A stretch of 26,055 nt of DNA, from contig SFIE01000049.1 of NCBI GenBank assembly GCA_004555405.1, positions 1 through 26,055 of the forward strand, written 5' to 3'. Made by a program: the position numbers and the translations under genes. Source of the DNA: Subdoligranulum sp. (GTDB taxonomy: Bacteria; Bacillota; Clostridia; Oscillospirales; Ruminococcaceae). Within the stretch, counting starts at the first letter, position 1. Each line of letters starts with the position of its first letter. The notes beneath the pieces are model-generated. The model ran no database searches. It worked only from the letters and a program-made list of their open reading frames with translations, and was not told the DNA's origin. Shown here in pieces: positions 1-7,630 of the stretch.

Positions 1-20
1 TCTCTCAAAGCAGCTTGCTT

Positions 21-49
21 ATTATAACTCGCTGTGCTTCGTTTGTCAA
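21..49 (-). promoter_or_regulatory. Strong sigma-A promoter firing left (proximal of a tandem pair)
   Basis: On the minus strand a perfect TTGACA (49-44), a 17-base spacer and a perfect TATAAT (26-21) form a full consensus promoter. It repeats the layout of the promoter 118 bases upstream, including the shared AAGCAAGCTG just after the -10. An A-rich stretch precedes the -35. Transcription would start near base 14 and leave the window at once. Confidence 0.8.
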
Positions 50-138
50 GCACTTTTTGAATTATTTTTTAGCAGCCTTTCAAGTGAAAGCAGCCCTTCC
101 AGCCTTTCGGCTGGTCGCTGTCGTGCGACAGCTTGCTT

Positions 139-167
139 ATAATACTACTCCCATCGCCTTTTGTCAA
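139..167 (-). promoter_or_regulatory. Strong sigma-A promoter firing left (distal of a tandem pair)
   Basis: On the minus strand a perfect -35 TTGACA (167-162) is followed by a 17-base spacer and a -10 TATTAT (144-139). A-tracts upstream (about 170-200) resemble an UP element. Downstream the transcript would pass two small hairpins (GCTGTCG/GACAGC, and CCAGCC-GAAA-GGCTGG with a GNRA loop) before reaching the second promoter. The tandem arrangement and near-consensus boxes are typical of rRNA operon promoters; the gene served lies outside the window. Confidence 0.75.
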
Positions 168-290
168 CTACTTTTTCAAACTTTTTTCAAGTTTTTGCAA
201 AATTCCTGCAAAACAGCCTTTCTGCGCCCCCTGCGCTTATTATATATATAATACCTTATATAATATAAAGAAAACTCCCCTCCTCGGCGC

Positions 291-320
291 AAAAAAGGGC
301 GCACCAAGCCAGTGCGCCCT
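291..320 (-). terminator. Intrinsic terminator after the mgtC-like genes
   Basis: A perfect 9-bp stem (296-304 with 312-320, AGGGCGCAC) with a 7-base loop is followed on the minus strand by six T (296-291). It lies about 95 bases past the stop codon of the last minus-strand gene. On the plus strand the tail is only TTTT, so it is primarily a leftward terminator. Confidence 0.75.
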
Positions 321-412
321 CTTTTGCAGAGATAGAGATAATCAATAATGAAAAAATGTCCTTTATCAAGTGCCGCCGACCCGGTTTTGCATTTCCAAAG
401 CCCGCAGCTTTT

Positions 413-1102
413 TTACAGCTCCTCCACCGAGCTGATCCCCGGCAGGTGATAGATTCCCCGGATCACGCCGTCCAGGCTCACGGTGGGGTTCATCTGCAGG
501 GTCAGCACCACGCAGGGTTTTTTTTGTTCGTCATTGTTTCGGGTGATTTCCATATCCGTAATGCGCACATTCACGGTCTGGAAATAGCGCACCAGGGCAT
601 CCAGGCTTTCCTTTGCCTGATAGCCCACATACAGCGTGATCTCTCTCGAATCCGCCAGCATCCGATACTCCAGCTTGGAAAACCAAAGCTCCGCGATCAG
701 ATCCAGCAGCGTGGCCGTAATGGCCCCCTCGTAAAAGCCCGCGCCGCAGCACAGGCCAATGATGGCCGTCAGCCACAGGCCCGCCGCCGTGGTAAGCCCT
801 TTCACCCGGTGGCGCCTGGTCACAATGATCGTGCCCGCACCGATAAAGCCGATGCCCGCGATCACCTGCGCGCCCAAACGGGCCAGATCCGTATAATAGT
901 GCATCACCAGCACCAGATACAGGCTGGTCATGGTGGTCATGGCTGCGCCGAGGCAGATCAGAATATGTGTGCGAAATCCGGCACTGCGGCGCTTAAAGGC
1001 GCGCTCGATGCCGATCAGGCCGCCGCACAGCACCGTAAGCAGCATACGCAGCGCCACCGAGGCCAGCGTAAAATCCCGAAAGGGATCCAGAAAATGCAGC
1101 AT
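413..1102 (-). CDS. MgtC/SapB-family membrane protein (copy 1)
   Basis: The 229-residue protein has the MgtC layout: an N-terminal domain of several membrane helices with GIER (31-34), RRSAGFRT (38-45), GAQVIAGIGFIGAGTI (77-92) and GLTTAAGLW (102-110), then a soluble C-terminal region from about residue 150 of the ACT-like kind. The family includes virulence and Mg2+-limitation factors that modulate membrane ATPases; transport of Mg2+ itself is not established. The start is chosen by an upstream GGAGAGGAG. It lies 54 bases downstream of a second MgtC-like gene, so the two are probably cotranscribed, ending at the terminator at 291-320. Copies 1 and 2 share the motifs but differ clearly elsewhere, which argues for an old duplication. 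The exact role cannot be told from sequence. Confidence 0.9.
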   Translation of the reverse strand: MLHFLDPFRDFTLASVALRMLLTVLCGGLIGIERAFKRRSAGFRTHILICLGAAMTTMTSLYLVLVMHYYTDLARLGAQVIAGIGFIGAGTIIVTRRHRVKGLTTAAGLWLTAIIGLCCGAGFYEGAITATLLDLIAELWFSKLEYRMLADSREITLYVGYQAKESLDALVRYFQTVNVRITDMEITRNNDEQKKPCVVLTLQMNPTVSLDGVIRGIYHLPGISSVEEL

Positions 1103-1156
1103 GGGTCCAAACTCCTCTCCTTTTCCGGAATCCTCCGGACTTTCCCTCCCGGGCTG

Positions 1157-1882
1157 TCAGATTTCATCCACCGAAACAATGCAGTCCAGCTTGGCAATGC
1201 CGGAAAGCACGATCTCGTGAGCCATGCCCTTGGGCAGCCGCAGTGAAATGGTGGCGTTGGGCAGCCGCATACTTTTTGCCGAGCCTGTGTCCGGCTCCAC
1301 ATCGTAAATTTGAATTTCCTGTTCGTGCAGCAAATGGGTCAGCGCGCCGATGTTGTTGATGGATTCCAGCTCCACATAGATATTCATGTTGCGCGTATGG
1401 GCCAGCAGGCGCTCCACAAACACCGGAAATATGTGAATGCAGATAAACACCAGTGCAAAGCACATCACTGTGCCCTCGTAAAAGCCCGCACCGATGGCAA
1501 GGCCCGCGCAGGCGCTTGCCCACAGGCCCGCCGCCGTAGTAAGGCCTTTCACCTCCTGATGCCCGGTGACCAGAATCGTGCCCGCGCCCAGAAAGCCAAT
1601 GCCGTTGACCACCTGCGCGCCAAATCGGGAAACATCGTTTTTCAGCCCAAGGTCATGGATCTGCATCGCCCACGGGCCGGTTTGCATATACACCATGTAC
1701 TGGCTCAGCAGCATGGTGAGCGCCGCGCCCAGGCACACCAGCATATAGGTGCGAAACCCGGCCGGGCGGCGCTTGCGGCCCCGTTCGATGCCCACTGCGC
1801 CCCCAAAGGCCATGGCGCACAGCAGCCGCACCATGATCGAGGCCATATTCAGTTCGCGCAGATAAGCCAGACACTGCAGCAT
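1157..1882 (-). CDS. MgtC/SapB-family membrane protein (copy 2)
   Basis: This is a 241-residue MgtC-family protein when started at the ATG at 1882, which has GGGAAGG upstream; an in-frame ATG at 1939 would add 19 non-family residues and lies next to a terminator-like hairpin, so it is less likely. It shows GIERGRKRRPAGFRT, FGAQVVNGIGFLGAGTI and GLTTAAGLW in the membrane domain, followed by a C-terminal soluble domain. RPAGFRT is closer to the family consensus than the RSAGFRT of copy 1. It precedes copy 1 in transcription. A long U-tailed hairpin at 1933-1973 lies about 50 bases upstream of the start and may attenuate this gene. Function beyond the family is unknown. Confidence 0.88.
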   Translation of the reverse strand: MLQCLAYLRELNMASIMVRLLCAMAFGGAVGIERGRKRRPAGFRTYMLVCLGAALTMLLSQYMVYMQTGPWAMQIHDLGLKNDVSRFGAQVVNGIGFLGAGTILVTGHQEVKGLTTAAGLWASACAGLAIGAGFYEGTVMCFALVFICIHIFPVFVERLLAHTRNMNIYVELESINNIGALTHLLHEQEIQIYDVEPDTGSAKSMRLPNATISLRLPKGMAHEIVLSGIAKLDCIVSVDEI

Positions 1883-1924
1883 AACGGCACACCTTCCCGG
1901 GGCATTTTCCGTACAAGCCCTGTA

Positions 1925-1973
1925 AAAACAAAAAAACAAACAAAACCCCCTTGGTGGAGGTCCTGTTTGTTTT
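1925..1973 (-). terminator. Long U-tailed hairpin upstream of the mgtC-like pair (terminator or attenuator)
   Basis: Bases 1956-1973 and 1933-1950 pair over 18 contiguous positions (including G-U pairs) around a 5-base loop, and on the minus strand the stem runs into a T-rich tail. The nearest upstream gene stops at 2133, 160 bases away, and the mgtC-like start is only about 50 bases downstream. It may therefore either terminate the upstream transcript or act as a leader attenuator. Confidence 0.65.
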
Positions 1974-2132
1974 ACTCATACTCTCACAAACATGATCCGA
2001 TTTTCTTTAGCTTATCCCATTGCCGACAAAAAATCAAGCGATTCCCGGTTTTTATCCGATTCGCACAAGAAAATGGATTTTTGTTTGTTGAAGTAGCCAA
2101 TAGGCTGCTGCCATATTTTCCGCATCCCGCTG

Positions 2133-2795
2133 TCACAGGCGTTTTTTGCGCATATTCCAAAGGCGCGAAGCCGCCATCACGCGCAGCAGCGGGCTGGAGC
2201 CGCTGCGGAAGGTCTGGTCACAGTGCTGCTCAATGAAATCGCGGAATTCCCTGTCGCGGCTGCCCAGCGCCTCTCTCGGCACCACAAATCCGCCGTACTG
2301 GTCACGGAAGATATAAAAATACTTTCCGTCCTCCCCCAGGCGATACACCTTGCTGTAGGGCAAAAACTGGTCGTTCTCCCCCAGCGGCACGCCCCGGATC
2401 CTGCTGCCGTAATCCTCGCCCTCGTCCACATCGTAGATCGGCGCCTCGGCAGGATGCTCCGGGTCCAGCGGCGTAACGGCCATGCCCGCGCGGTAAAACG
2501 AATAGGTGGAGGCCGGCAGCTTCACGCCGCCGTTTTTCATCTGCTCGATCATCTTGCGCGCGGGGCGTGTGGCGGCCTGCCGGGCGCTCACCAGCAAATA
2601 CCCGCCGTAGGCGATCACCAGCATTCCCCACCACTGGTCCATATAACGAATGCCCAAAAGCAGCAGCGCCAGACTGATCACGGTGCGCGCCGCACGGTTT
2701 GCGCCGCAAAACAGTGCATACTGCATACGCGCCAGCGATGTGAGCGTTTCCTCGGTGTGCTGCATACGAACGGTGAATACGGGTTTTCTTGCCAT
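2133..2795 (-). CDS. YcxB-like membrane protein
   Basis: The 220-residue protein has two predicted membrane helices close together (about residues 38-49 and 55-68) and a soluble C-terminal domain. The pattern near 160-180 (KYFYIFRDQYGGFVVPREAL) fits the YcxB-like C-terminal domain, in which a strand-rich segment is followed by an (I/V)P-(K/R)-x-A/F motif. The family has no established function. The start is supported by GGAGGGG six bases upstream. It lies upstream of the mgtC-like pair on the same strand, but 250 bases and a strong hairpin separate them, so shared transcription is doubtful. The family call is from motif memory only. Confidence 0.65.
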   Translation of the reverse strand: MARKPVFTVRMQHTEETLTSLARMQYALFCGANRAARTVISLALLLLGIRYMDQWWGMLVIAYGGYLLVSARQAATRPARKMIEQMKNGGVKLPASTYSFYRAGMAVTPLDPEHPAEAPIYDVDEGEDYGSRIRGVPLGENDQFLPYSKVYRLGEDGKYFYIFRDQYGGFVVPREALGSRDREFRDFIEQHCDQTFRSGSSPLLRVMAASRLWNMRKKRL

Positions 2796-3092
2796 TAAAG
2801 CCCCTCCTGCTTCGGGCCGGGCAGATCGCCGCGGCCAACCTGTTATTTTTTTGACTATCTTTTATTTATAATTAAGGTATAAATAGAAGCCCGGAAAATC
2901 CCGGCAAAACCATTCTAACCGAACCATGGCCGGAATGCAATACAGCCCCCTTGGGCAAAAAAATTTTCGCCTGCAAAAAACTTTTCCAAAAAAATGCAAA
3001 ATTCGGCCTTGCTTCCACCCTTTTCGCCCCTGCGCCATCCGGCAAAATGTGTAAAAAATGTATGCCGATTTTAAAATTACTGTAAATTTTTC

Positions 3093-3121
3093 TTGACATA
3101 CCCGTCAAATCATACTACAAT
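3093..3121 (+). promoter_or_regulatory. TRAP operon promoter with overlapping palindrome
   Basis: A perfect TTGACA (3093-3098), a 17-base spacer and TACAAT (3116-3121) lie 103 bases before dctP. The -35 box is one arm of a palindrome, TTGAC-N6-GTCAA (3093-3108), a plausible operator. The preceding 2796-3092 holds no gene I can support. It is A+T-rich with several A-tracts (for example near 2959, 2976 and 2989). Confidence 0.75.
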
Positions 3122-3223
3122 CCAATCAAAAGGACCCGTTTTCTTGTTCATTTTGAGCAACGAGTCATTTTAGCAATGGCAATTCGCAAACATTTATGAA
3201 AAGTCAGAAGGAGACGATTACAC

Positions 3224-4297
3224 ATGAGAAAAGCACTTGCACTCTTGTTGGCATCCTCTATGGCACTCAGCCTCACCGCTTGCGGCGGCTCCGCTGCCAG
3301 CTCTGCAGCCCCTGCAGGCTCTACTCCCGCAGCATCGGCAGCAGACGAAGACGATTTCCACATCGATCTGAAGTTCTCCAACGTGTTCCAGCCCACTGAA
3401 TGGAACTACAAGGCCAGCGAAAAGTTCGCTGAGATGGTGAACGAGCGCTCTGAGGGCCACATCACCGTTACTTACTACGGCCAGAACGAGCTGGACTGCT
3501 ACGGCGACTCTGTTACCCAGGCAGTCCACGGTTCCAACTGGATCGGCCTGGAGCAGCCCGACCTGTTTGCCGACTATGTTGGCGACTGCGCCGTTCTGGT
3601 TGGCCCCATGCTGTACAGCACCGATGACGAGTACAACTACCTGATGGATTCCGAGCCCGTGCAGGACATTAAGGCACGCCTGGCCGAGGAGAACATCCAC
3701 ATTCTGGATACCCACTACTCCTTCGGTTTCCGCAGCCTGGTCACCAACCGCGACATCACCAAGCCCGCTGACCTGAATGGCGTTAAGCTGCGCGCTACCT
3801 CCAGCGCTCTGTACACCAAGACTCTGGAAGCCATGGGCGCTATCGCTACTCCCATGAGCTTCACCGAGTGCCTGTCCGCTATCAGCGCAGGTGTTGTGGA
3901 AGGCTTTGAAGGCTCCACCTCCACTCTGGCCGGTGCCGGCGCTCCCTACGAGCTGGTCAAGAAGGTCGCTCTGACCAACCACCTCATCGCTACCCGTTGG
4001 CTGTTCATGGGCGAGGACGTTTACCAGTCCATCCCCGAGAAGTACCGTACCATTCTGGACGAAGCTGCTGTTGAGTGCGGCAAGTGGGAGCAGACCTCCT
4101 GCGCTGAGGACGAAGCCAACCAGAAGGCAATGCTCGCTGAAAACGGCGTTACCTGGAACGAAGTTGACCTGGATGCCTTCACCGAGGCTTGCGCACCCGT
4201 TTACGACTGGATCGTGGAAGAATACGAGGGCGTCAACCCCGACCTGCATCAGGAGCTGGTCACTCTGATCAAGGATTACCGCGCCAGCAAGGCCTGA
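3224..4297 (+). CDS. dctP: TRAP transporter substrate-binding lipoprotein DctP
   Basis: This is the extracellular solute receptor of a tripartite ATP-independent periplasmic transporter. The first 20 residues form a lipoprotein signal ending in LTAC (Cys20 lipidated), followed by a Ser/Ala/Gly-rich linker to about residue 40. The mature domain carries the family core GVKLRATSS (186-194), with Arg190 at the position that usually binds a substrate carboxylate. The following SFTECLSAISAGVVEGFE fits the receptor hinge helix. Length (357) is normal. The start is fixed by AGAAGGAG at 3206-3213. C4-dicarboxylates, sialic acid and other organic acids use this fold, so the substrate remains open. It is the first gene of the dctPQM set. 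Codon use here is richer in CTG/GTT-type codons than its neighbours, as in a highly expressed gene. Confidence 0.93.
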   Translation: MRKALALLLASSMALSLTACGGSAASSAAPAGSTPAASAADEDDFHIDLKFSNVFQPTEWNYKASEKFAEMVNERSEGHITVTYYGQNELDCYGDSVTQAVHGSNWIGLEQPDLFADYVGDCAVLVGPMLYSTDDEYNYLMDSEPVQDIKARLAEENIHILDTHYSFGFRSLVTNRDITKPADLNGVKLRATSSALYTKTLEAMGAIATPMSFTECLSAISAGVVEGFEGSTSTLAGAGAPYELVKKVALTNHLIATRWLFMGEDVYQSIPEKYRTILDEAAVECGKWEQTSCAEDEANQKAMLAENGVTWNEVDLDAFTEACAPVYDWIVEEYEGVNPDLHQELVTLIKDYRASKA

Positions 4298-4318
4298 TCC
4301 TTTTTCACAACAAACTAA

Positions 4319-4490
4319 GGCAATCCCGCACAATTCTCGCCTTACGGCTTAAGCACCGCTCCGGCGGCTGCGGCGCGGCATCTGTGTTGCCAAAATGCTC
4401 GATCATACACTCAGTATTATCTGTGCTTTTAGCTTAGCATCTGCCGCACTTCGCTCGCCGTATCGGCACTTAGAATGATGCAGTATCGCC
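4319..4490 (+). repeat. Dispersed intergenic element, full copy
   Basis: The 172-base element has degenerate inverted ends: GGCAATCCCGCACAATTC at 4319-4336, and the complement of GGCGATACTGCATCATTC at 4473-4490 (13 of 18 matching). Its interior aligns with the copy at 12243 in the same orientation (shared CGCCTTACGG, CCGGCGGCTGCGGC, TTGCCAAAATGCTCGAT, GTATTATCTG, CTGCCGCAC) and with the copy at 6545 in the opposite one. No coding capacity is apparent. It sits between dctP and dctQ. Confidence 0.8.
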
Positions 4491-4502
4491 CTGAATCATT
4501 TG

Positions 4503-4547
4503 CTTGAAACCGGGGGTTGCCCGCAAGGCCGGGCAGCCCCTTTCAAG
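4503..4547 (+). other. Intercistronic hairpin between dctP and dctQ
   Basis: CTTGAAA (4503-4509) pairs with TTTCAAG (4541-4547), and GGGGTTGCCC (4513-4522) with GGGCAGCCCC (4531-4540), giving about 17 bp with a 3-base bulge and an 8-base loop. No U-run follows, so it is more likely a 3'-end stabiliser or partial terminator that sets receptor mRNA above permease mRNA than a full terminator. Confidence 0.6.
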
Positions 4548-4630
4548 CCCCTTTACCCGCTCTGTTTCTCGCGGCTTTCTGCGAAAAGCAGCCCCATCTT
4601 GCATTCTGAAATTCGGATTGGAAAAAGAGT

Positions 4631-5164
4631 ATGAAACATAAAATCACCCTCAAATCGATCGTGACCAATCTGGATGCCTTCATCACCGGCGTTACCCTTT
4701 CCATCTGTGTGGTTCTGGTCAACGCCAACGTGATCATGCGCTATTTTGCCAACCACCCCCTGCAGTGGTGCGAGGAGATCGTTACCAGCCTGTTCGTGTG
4801 GACCGTGTTTATCGGCAGCGCCTATGCGCACCGCAAGCACGCACATCTGGGTGTGGATATCGTGGTCAACATGATCCACGGCAAAGCACAGCGCATCGTC
4901 CAGGTCGTAATGCAGTTTGTTGAGCTGATCATCCTGATCATGCTGACGGTCATCAGCAGCCAGTATGTCTATCACCTGATCTTCTCCAACAGCGGCAAGG
5001 TCAAGATTGTGCTCACTGAGCTTCTCCGCCTGCCCAAATGGTGGACGGGCATCGCCGTTCCCATTGGTTTCGGCCTTTCCACACTGTATTCCATTTACTT
5101 TATCTGCCGTGATGTGTTCCACATCGGTGCCAAAAAATCCACAGAAGGGGGTAACAAAGAATGA
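4631..5164 (+). CDS. dctQ: TRAP transporter small permease DctQ
   Basis: The 177-residue membrane protein has the four-helix layout of TRAP small subunits. Family marks are NVIMRYF (33-39), WCEEI near 46-50 on the edge of the second helix, and HLGVD near 71-75. It partners the large permease in the membrane, and the pair moves substrate delivered by DctP using the Na+ gradient. The start ATG at 4631 has only a modest AAAGAG upstream. Its stop overlaps the dctM start (ATGA at 5161), so translation is coupled. It is separated from dctP by 333 bases that hold a dispersed repeat and a hairpin, an unusually long gap within a TRAP operon. Confidence 0.92.
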   Translation: MKHKITLKSIVTNLDAFITGVTLSICVVLVNANVIMRYFANHPLQWCEEIVTSLFVWTVFIGSAYAHRKHAHLGVDIVVNMIHGKAQRIVQVVMQFVELIILIMLTVISSQYVYHLIFSNSGKVKIVLTELLRLPKWWTGIAVPIGFGLSTLYSIYFICRDVFHIGAKKSTEGGNKE

Positions 5165-6471
5165 CGCTTTCTTTTGCTGCTATCACCCCCATCCTGCTGG
5201 TATTTATTTTGTATTTTCTGGGTTTGCCCATCGTATATTCACTGTTTGGCGCAACCTTCTATTTCTTCTTCTTTGTAGACAGCACCAGCGAGGCCTGGCT
5301 GATCCTGCAAAAGGTGATGAACTCCACGCAGTCCTTCTCCATGCTGGCCATCCCGTTCTTTATCATGTCCGGTTCGGTTATGAACTACGGCGGCATCAGC
5401 GATAAGATGATGGACTTTGCCGAGTGCCTTACCGGCCACATGCGGGGCGGTCTGGCACAGGTGAACGTGCTGCTCAGCATGCTGATGGGCGGCTGCTCCG
5501 GCTCTGCCAACGCTGACTGCGCCATGCAGTCCAAAATGCTGGTTCCCGAAATGGAAAAGCGCGGTTACTCCAAGGCATTCAGCGCTGCCATCACCGCTGC
5601 CTCCTCGGCTGCTACCCCCGTTATCCCTCCCGGAGTCAACCTGATCGTGTTCTGCCTGATCGCACAGGCTTCTCTGGGCCGTGTGTTCGCCGCCGGTTAT
5701 GTGCCAGGCATTATGATGGCTGTTTCCATGATGATCACGGTGGCCATCATTGCCAAAAAGCGCAACTACCCCACCAGCCGCGACAAATTCCCCCGCCCGA
5801 TGGAGCTGCTCAAGCAGGCCATCACCTCGTTCTGGGGCCTGTTCTTCCCCCTTGGCATCATTCTGGGTATCCGCTTCGGCATGTTCACCCCCTCCGAGGG
5901 CGGTGCCTTCGCCGTGCTGTACTGCTTTGTCATCGGTAAGTTCGTGTACAAAAAGCTGTCGCTGAAAGAGCACCTGATCCCCATTTTGCTGGACAGCATC
6001 TCCGGCACCTCCAGCGTGGTTCTGATCATGGTTGCCGCCAACACCTTCGGCAACTACATGAGCTGGATCAACCTGCCCAAGATCGTGGCCTCGGCCATTC
6101 TGGGCTTCACCGCCAACAAGTATGTATTCCTGATGCTGTGCAACTTTGTGCTGCTGGTCATGGGTATGTTCCTGGAAGGCGGCGCTGCCCTGATGATCAT
6201 CACCCCGCTGCTGCTGCCTGTGGCGCGCACGCTGGGCATCAACGACTATCACTTTGGTCTGGTTGCCATCGTGAATATTATGATCGGCGGCATCACGCCT
6301 CCCTTCGGTTCCATGATGTTCACCACCTGCGGCATCACCAAGTGCCCCATCAGCGACTTCCTCAAGGAAGTCTGGCCGTTCATTTTGTCGTTGTTCATCG
6401 TTTTGATGATCCTTACCTTCTGCCCGGTGCTGATCACCTGCGTGCCGGATCTGATCTACGGCGCAGCCTGA
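5161..6471 (+). CDS. dctM: TRAP transporter large permease DctM
   Basis: The 436-residue, 11-12 helix transport subunit belongs to the ion-transporter superfamily fold. Marks include GGCSGSANADC (110-120), the family SGSxxAD loop, PVIPPG (153-158), and GMFLEGGAALMIITPLLLP near the second half, with GGITPPFG near 380 as the pseudo-symmetric counterpart. It carries the substrate and coupling-ion path. An AGAAGGGGG precedes the ATG, which overlaps the dctQ stop by four bases. Transcription ends at the terminator at 6506-6540. No regulator or catabolic enzyme is adjacent, so the substrate cannot be inferred from context. Confidence 0.95.
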   Translation: MTLSFAAITPILLVFILYFLGLPIVYSLFGATFYFFFFVDSTSEAWLILQKVMNSTQSFSMLAIPFFIMSGSVMNYGGISDKMMDFAECLTGHMRGGLAQVNVLLSMLMGGCSGSANADCAMQSKMLVPEMEKRGYSKAFSAAITAASSAATPVIPPGVNLIVFCLIAQASLGRVFAAGYVPGIMMAVSMMITVAIIAKKRNYPTSRDKFPRPMELLKQAITSFWGLFFPLGIILGIRFGMFTPSEGGAFAVLYCFVIGKFVYKKLSLKEHLIPILLDSISGTSSVVLIMVAANTFGNYMSWINLPKIVASAILGFTANKYVFLMLCNFVLLVMGMFLEGGAALMIITPLLLPVARTLGINDYHFGLVAIVNIMIGGITPPFGSMMFTTCGITKCPISDFLKEVWPFILSLFIVLMILTFCPVLITCVPDLIYGAA

Positions 6472-6505
6472 TCGTAACCGAACATCATTCATCTATGCAC
6501 CCATG

Positions 6506-6540
6506 CAAGAGGGATCAGCGATGCTGGTCCCTCTTGTTTT
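6506..6540 (+). terminator. Terminator of the TRAP operon
   Basis: CAAGAGGGA (6506-6514) pairs with TCCCTCTTG (6528-6536), with an inner CAGC/GCTG extension, and is followed by TTTTATTA. It begins about 35 bases after the dctM stop. Confidence 0.9.
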
Positions 6541-6544
6541 ATTA

Positions 6545-6737
6545 GGCAATACCGCATAATTCTAAATGCCGATGCAGCGAGCGGGAAGTGCAAGCTGCTA
6601 AGCAAAAAGCGCAGGCAATACTTTGTGCTGCAAAGGTGAGCGCCGCCAGTGGCGGATACAGCGAACCGAAGCAGGGGCAGCGGTCGCAGAGTGCGAGGGG
6701 CTTTTGCTCCCGAAGGCGGGAATTGTACGGTGTTGCC
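6545..6737 (-). repeat. Dispersed intergenic element, full copy (inverted)
   Basis: The 193-base element has matching inverted ends: GGCAATACCGCATAATTC (6545-6562) and the complement of GGCAACACCGTACAATTC (6720-6737), 15 of 18 identical. The interior carries GCAGCGAGCGGGAAGTGC, AGCTGCTAAG and AAGCGCAGGCAATACTTTGTG, which match the minus strand of the copy at 12243. It lies between the TRAP terminator and the HAD gene, with its end only 15 bases before the HAD ribosome binding site. Confidence 0.8.
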
Positions 6738-6766
6738 TTTATTCTTTTTACGGAGTGTAAACGCTT

Positions 6767-7564
6767 ATGATCGACTTAAAAAAGAAAAAACTGTTCCTGC
6801 TGGATATGGACGGCACCATTTATCTGGGCGATCACCTGTTTGACGGCACCATCGACTTTTTAAAACAGGTCAAGGCCAGCGGCGGGCGCTATCTGTTTGT
6901 CACCAACAATTCCTCACGCAGCGTGGATGCCTATGTGCAGCGGCTTCTGGGCATGGGCATCGGCTTCACCACCAAAGAGGATTTTCTCACCTCGGTGGAT
7001 GCCACCATCTGGTATCTGCGCGCCCACGGCAAACAAAACGCCAAAATCTATGCCTCCGGCACCCGCACCTTCCGCCAGCAGCTGGCCGAGGCGGGCTTTA
7101 CCATCACGGATCACCTGGAGGACGATATCGACCTTCTGGTAAGCGGCTTTGACACCGAGCTCACCTTTCAAAAGCTGGAGGATTCCTGCATTCTGCTGGG
7201 CCGCGGCGTAGACTGGATTGCCACCAACCCTGACTGGGTGTGCCCCACCAGCTATGGCTCTGTGCCGGACTGCGGCAGCGTGTGCCAGATGCTTTCCCGG
7301 GCCACCGGCAAAGAGCCCCACTTCATCGGCAAGCCCGAGCCGGACATGGCGCTGCTCAGCATGGAAAAATACGGCTGCACCCCCGAAGAGACCGTTCTGG
7401 TGGGTGACCGCATTTACACCGACATTGCCTGCGGTGTAAACGCCGGCATCGACACCGCCTTTGTGCTTTCGGGCGAGGGCGTGCCCGCCGACATTGAAAA
7501 GTTCGGCGTACACCCCACCGAAACCTACCGGGATATCCGCGAGATCCTTTCGCATATGCTGTAA
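6767..7564 (+). CDS. HAD-IIA family phosphatase (NagD/PGP-like)
   Basis: The 265-residue protein carries all four HAD motifs: DMDGT (13-17; Asp13 nucleophile, Asp15 acid/base), FVTNNSSRS (about 44-52), Lys in GKPEPDM (about 187-193), and GDRIYTD (about 207-213). The cap sits between motifs II and III, as in class IIA (NagD, AraL, phosphoglycolate/glycerol-3-phosphate phosphatases). These enzymes hydrolyse small phosphometabolites; the substrate is not readable from sequence. The start has GGAG 11 bases upstream. It is flanked by a repeat element upstream and a hairpin terminator downstream, so it seems to be a single-gene unit. Its position just before a glycerol-3-phosphate oxidation operon makes a glycerol-3-phosphate or glycolate phosphatase role possible. 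Confidence 0.88.
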   Translation: MIDLKKKKLFLLDMDGTIYLGDHLFDGTIDFLKQVKASGGRYLFVTNNSSRSVDAYVQRLLGMGIGFTTKEDFLTSVDATIWYLRAHGKQNAKIYASGTRTFRQQLAEAGFTITDHLEDDIDLLVSGFDTELTFQKLEDSCILLGRGVDWIATNPDWVCPTSYGSVPDCGSVCQMLSRATGKEPHFIGKPEPDMALLSMEKYGCTPEETVLVGDRIYTDIACGVNAGIDTAFVLSGEGVPADIEKFGVHPTETYRDIREILSHML

Positions 7565-7630
7565 CGGGGGCCTTGTCCGTTTTTTTCCAAATAATCACAG
7601 CGCCCGGGTTTTGTCACCGTCCGTATGTTC

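Noticed and set aside
239..267. Third leftward promoter in the AT-repeat at 239-267
   Set aside because: A TATAATAAGC similar to the other -10 regions is present, but no TTGACA-like -35 stands at the right distance.
356..1246. Long plus-strand reading frame opposite the MgtC-like gene
   Set aside because: It is antisense to a clear MgtC family protein, and its translation is His/Gln/Arg-rich with no domain, typical of a shadow frame in G+C-rich DNA.
1890..2130. Magnesium M-box or T-box upstream of the MgtC-like genes
   Set aside because: None of the conserved M-box or T-box core sequences I know is present; only a terminator-like hairpin can be supported.
5239..6492. 417-codon minus-strand frame opposite dctM
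   Set aside because: The translation is His/Gln/Asp-rich and low complexity, and dctM on the other strand is unmistakable.
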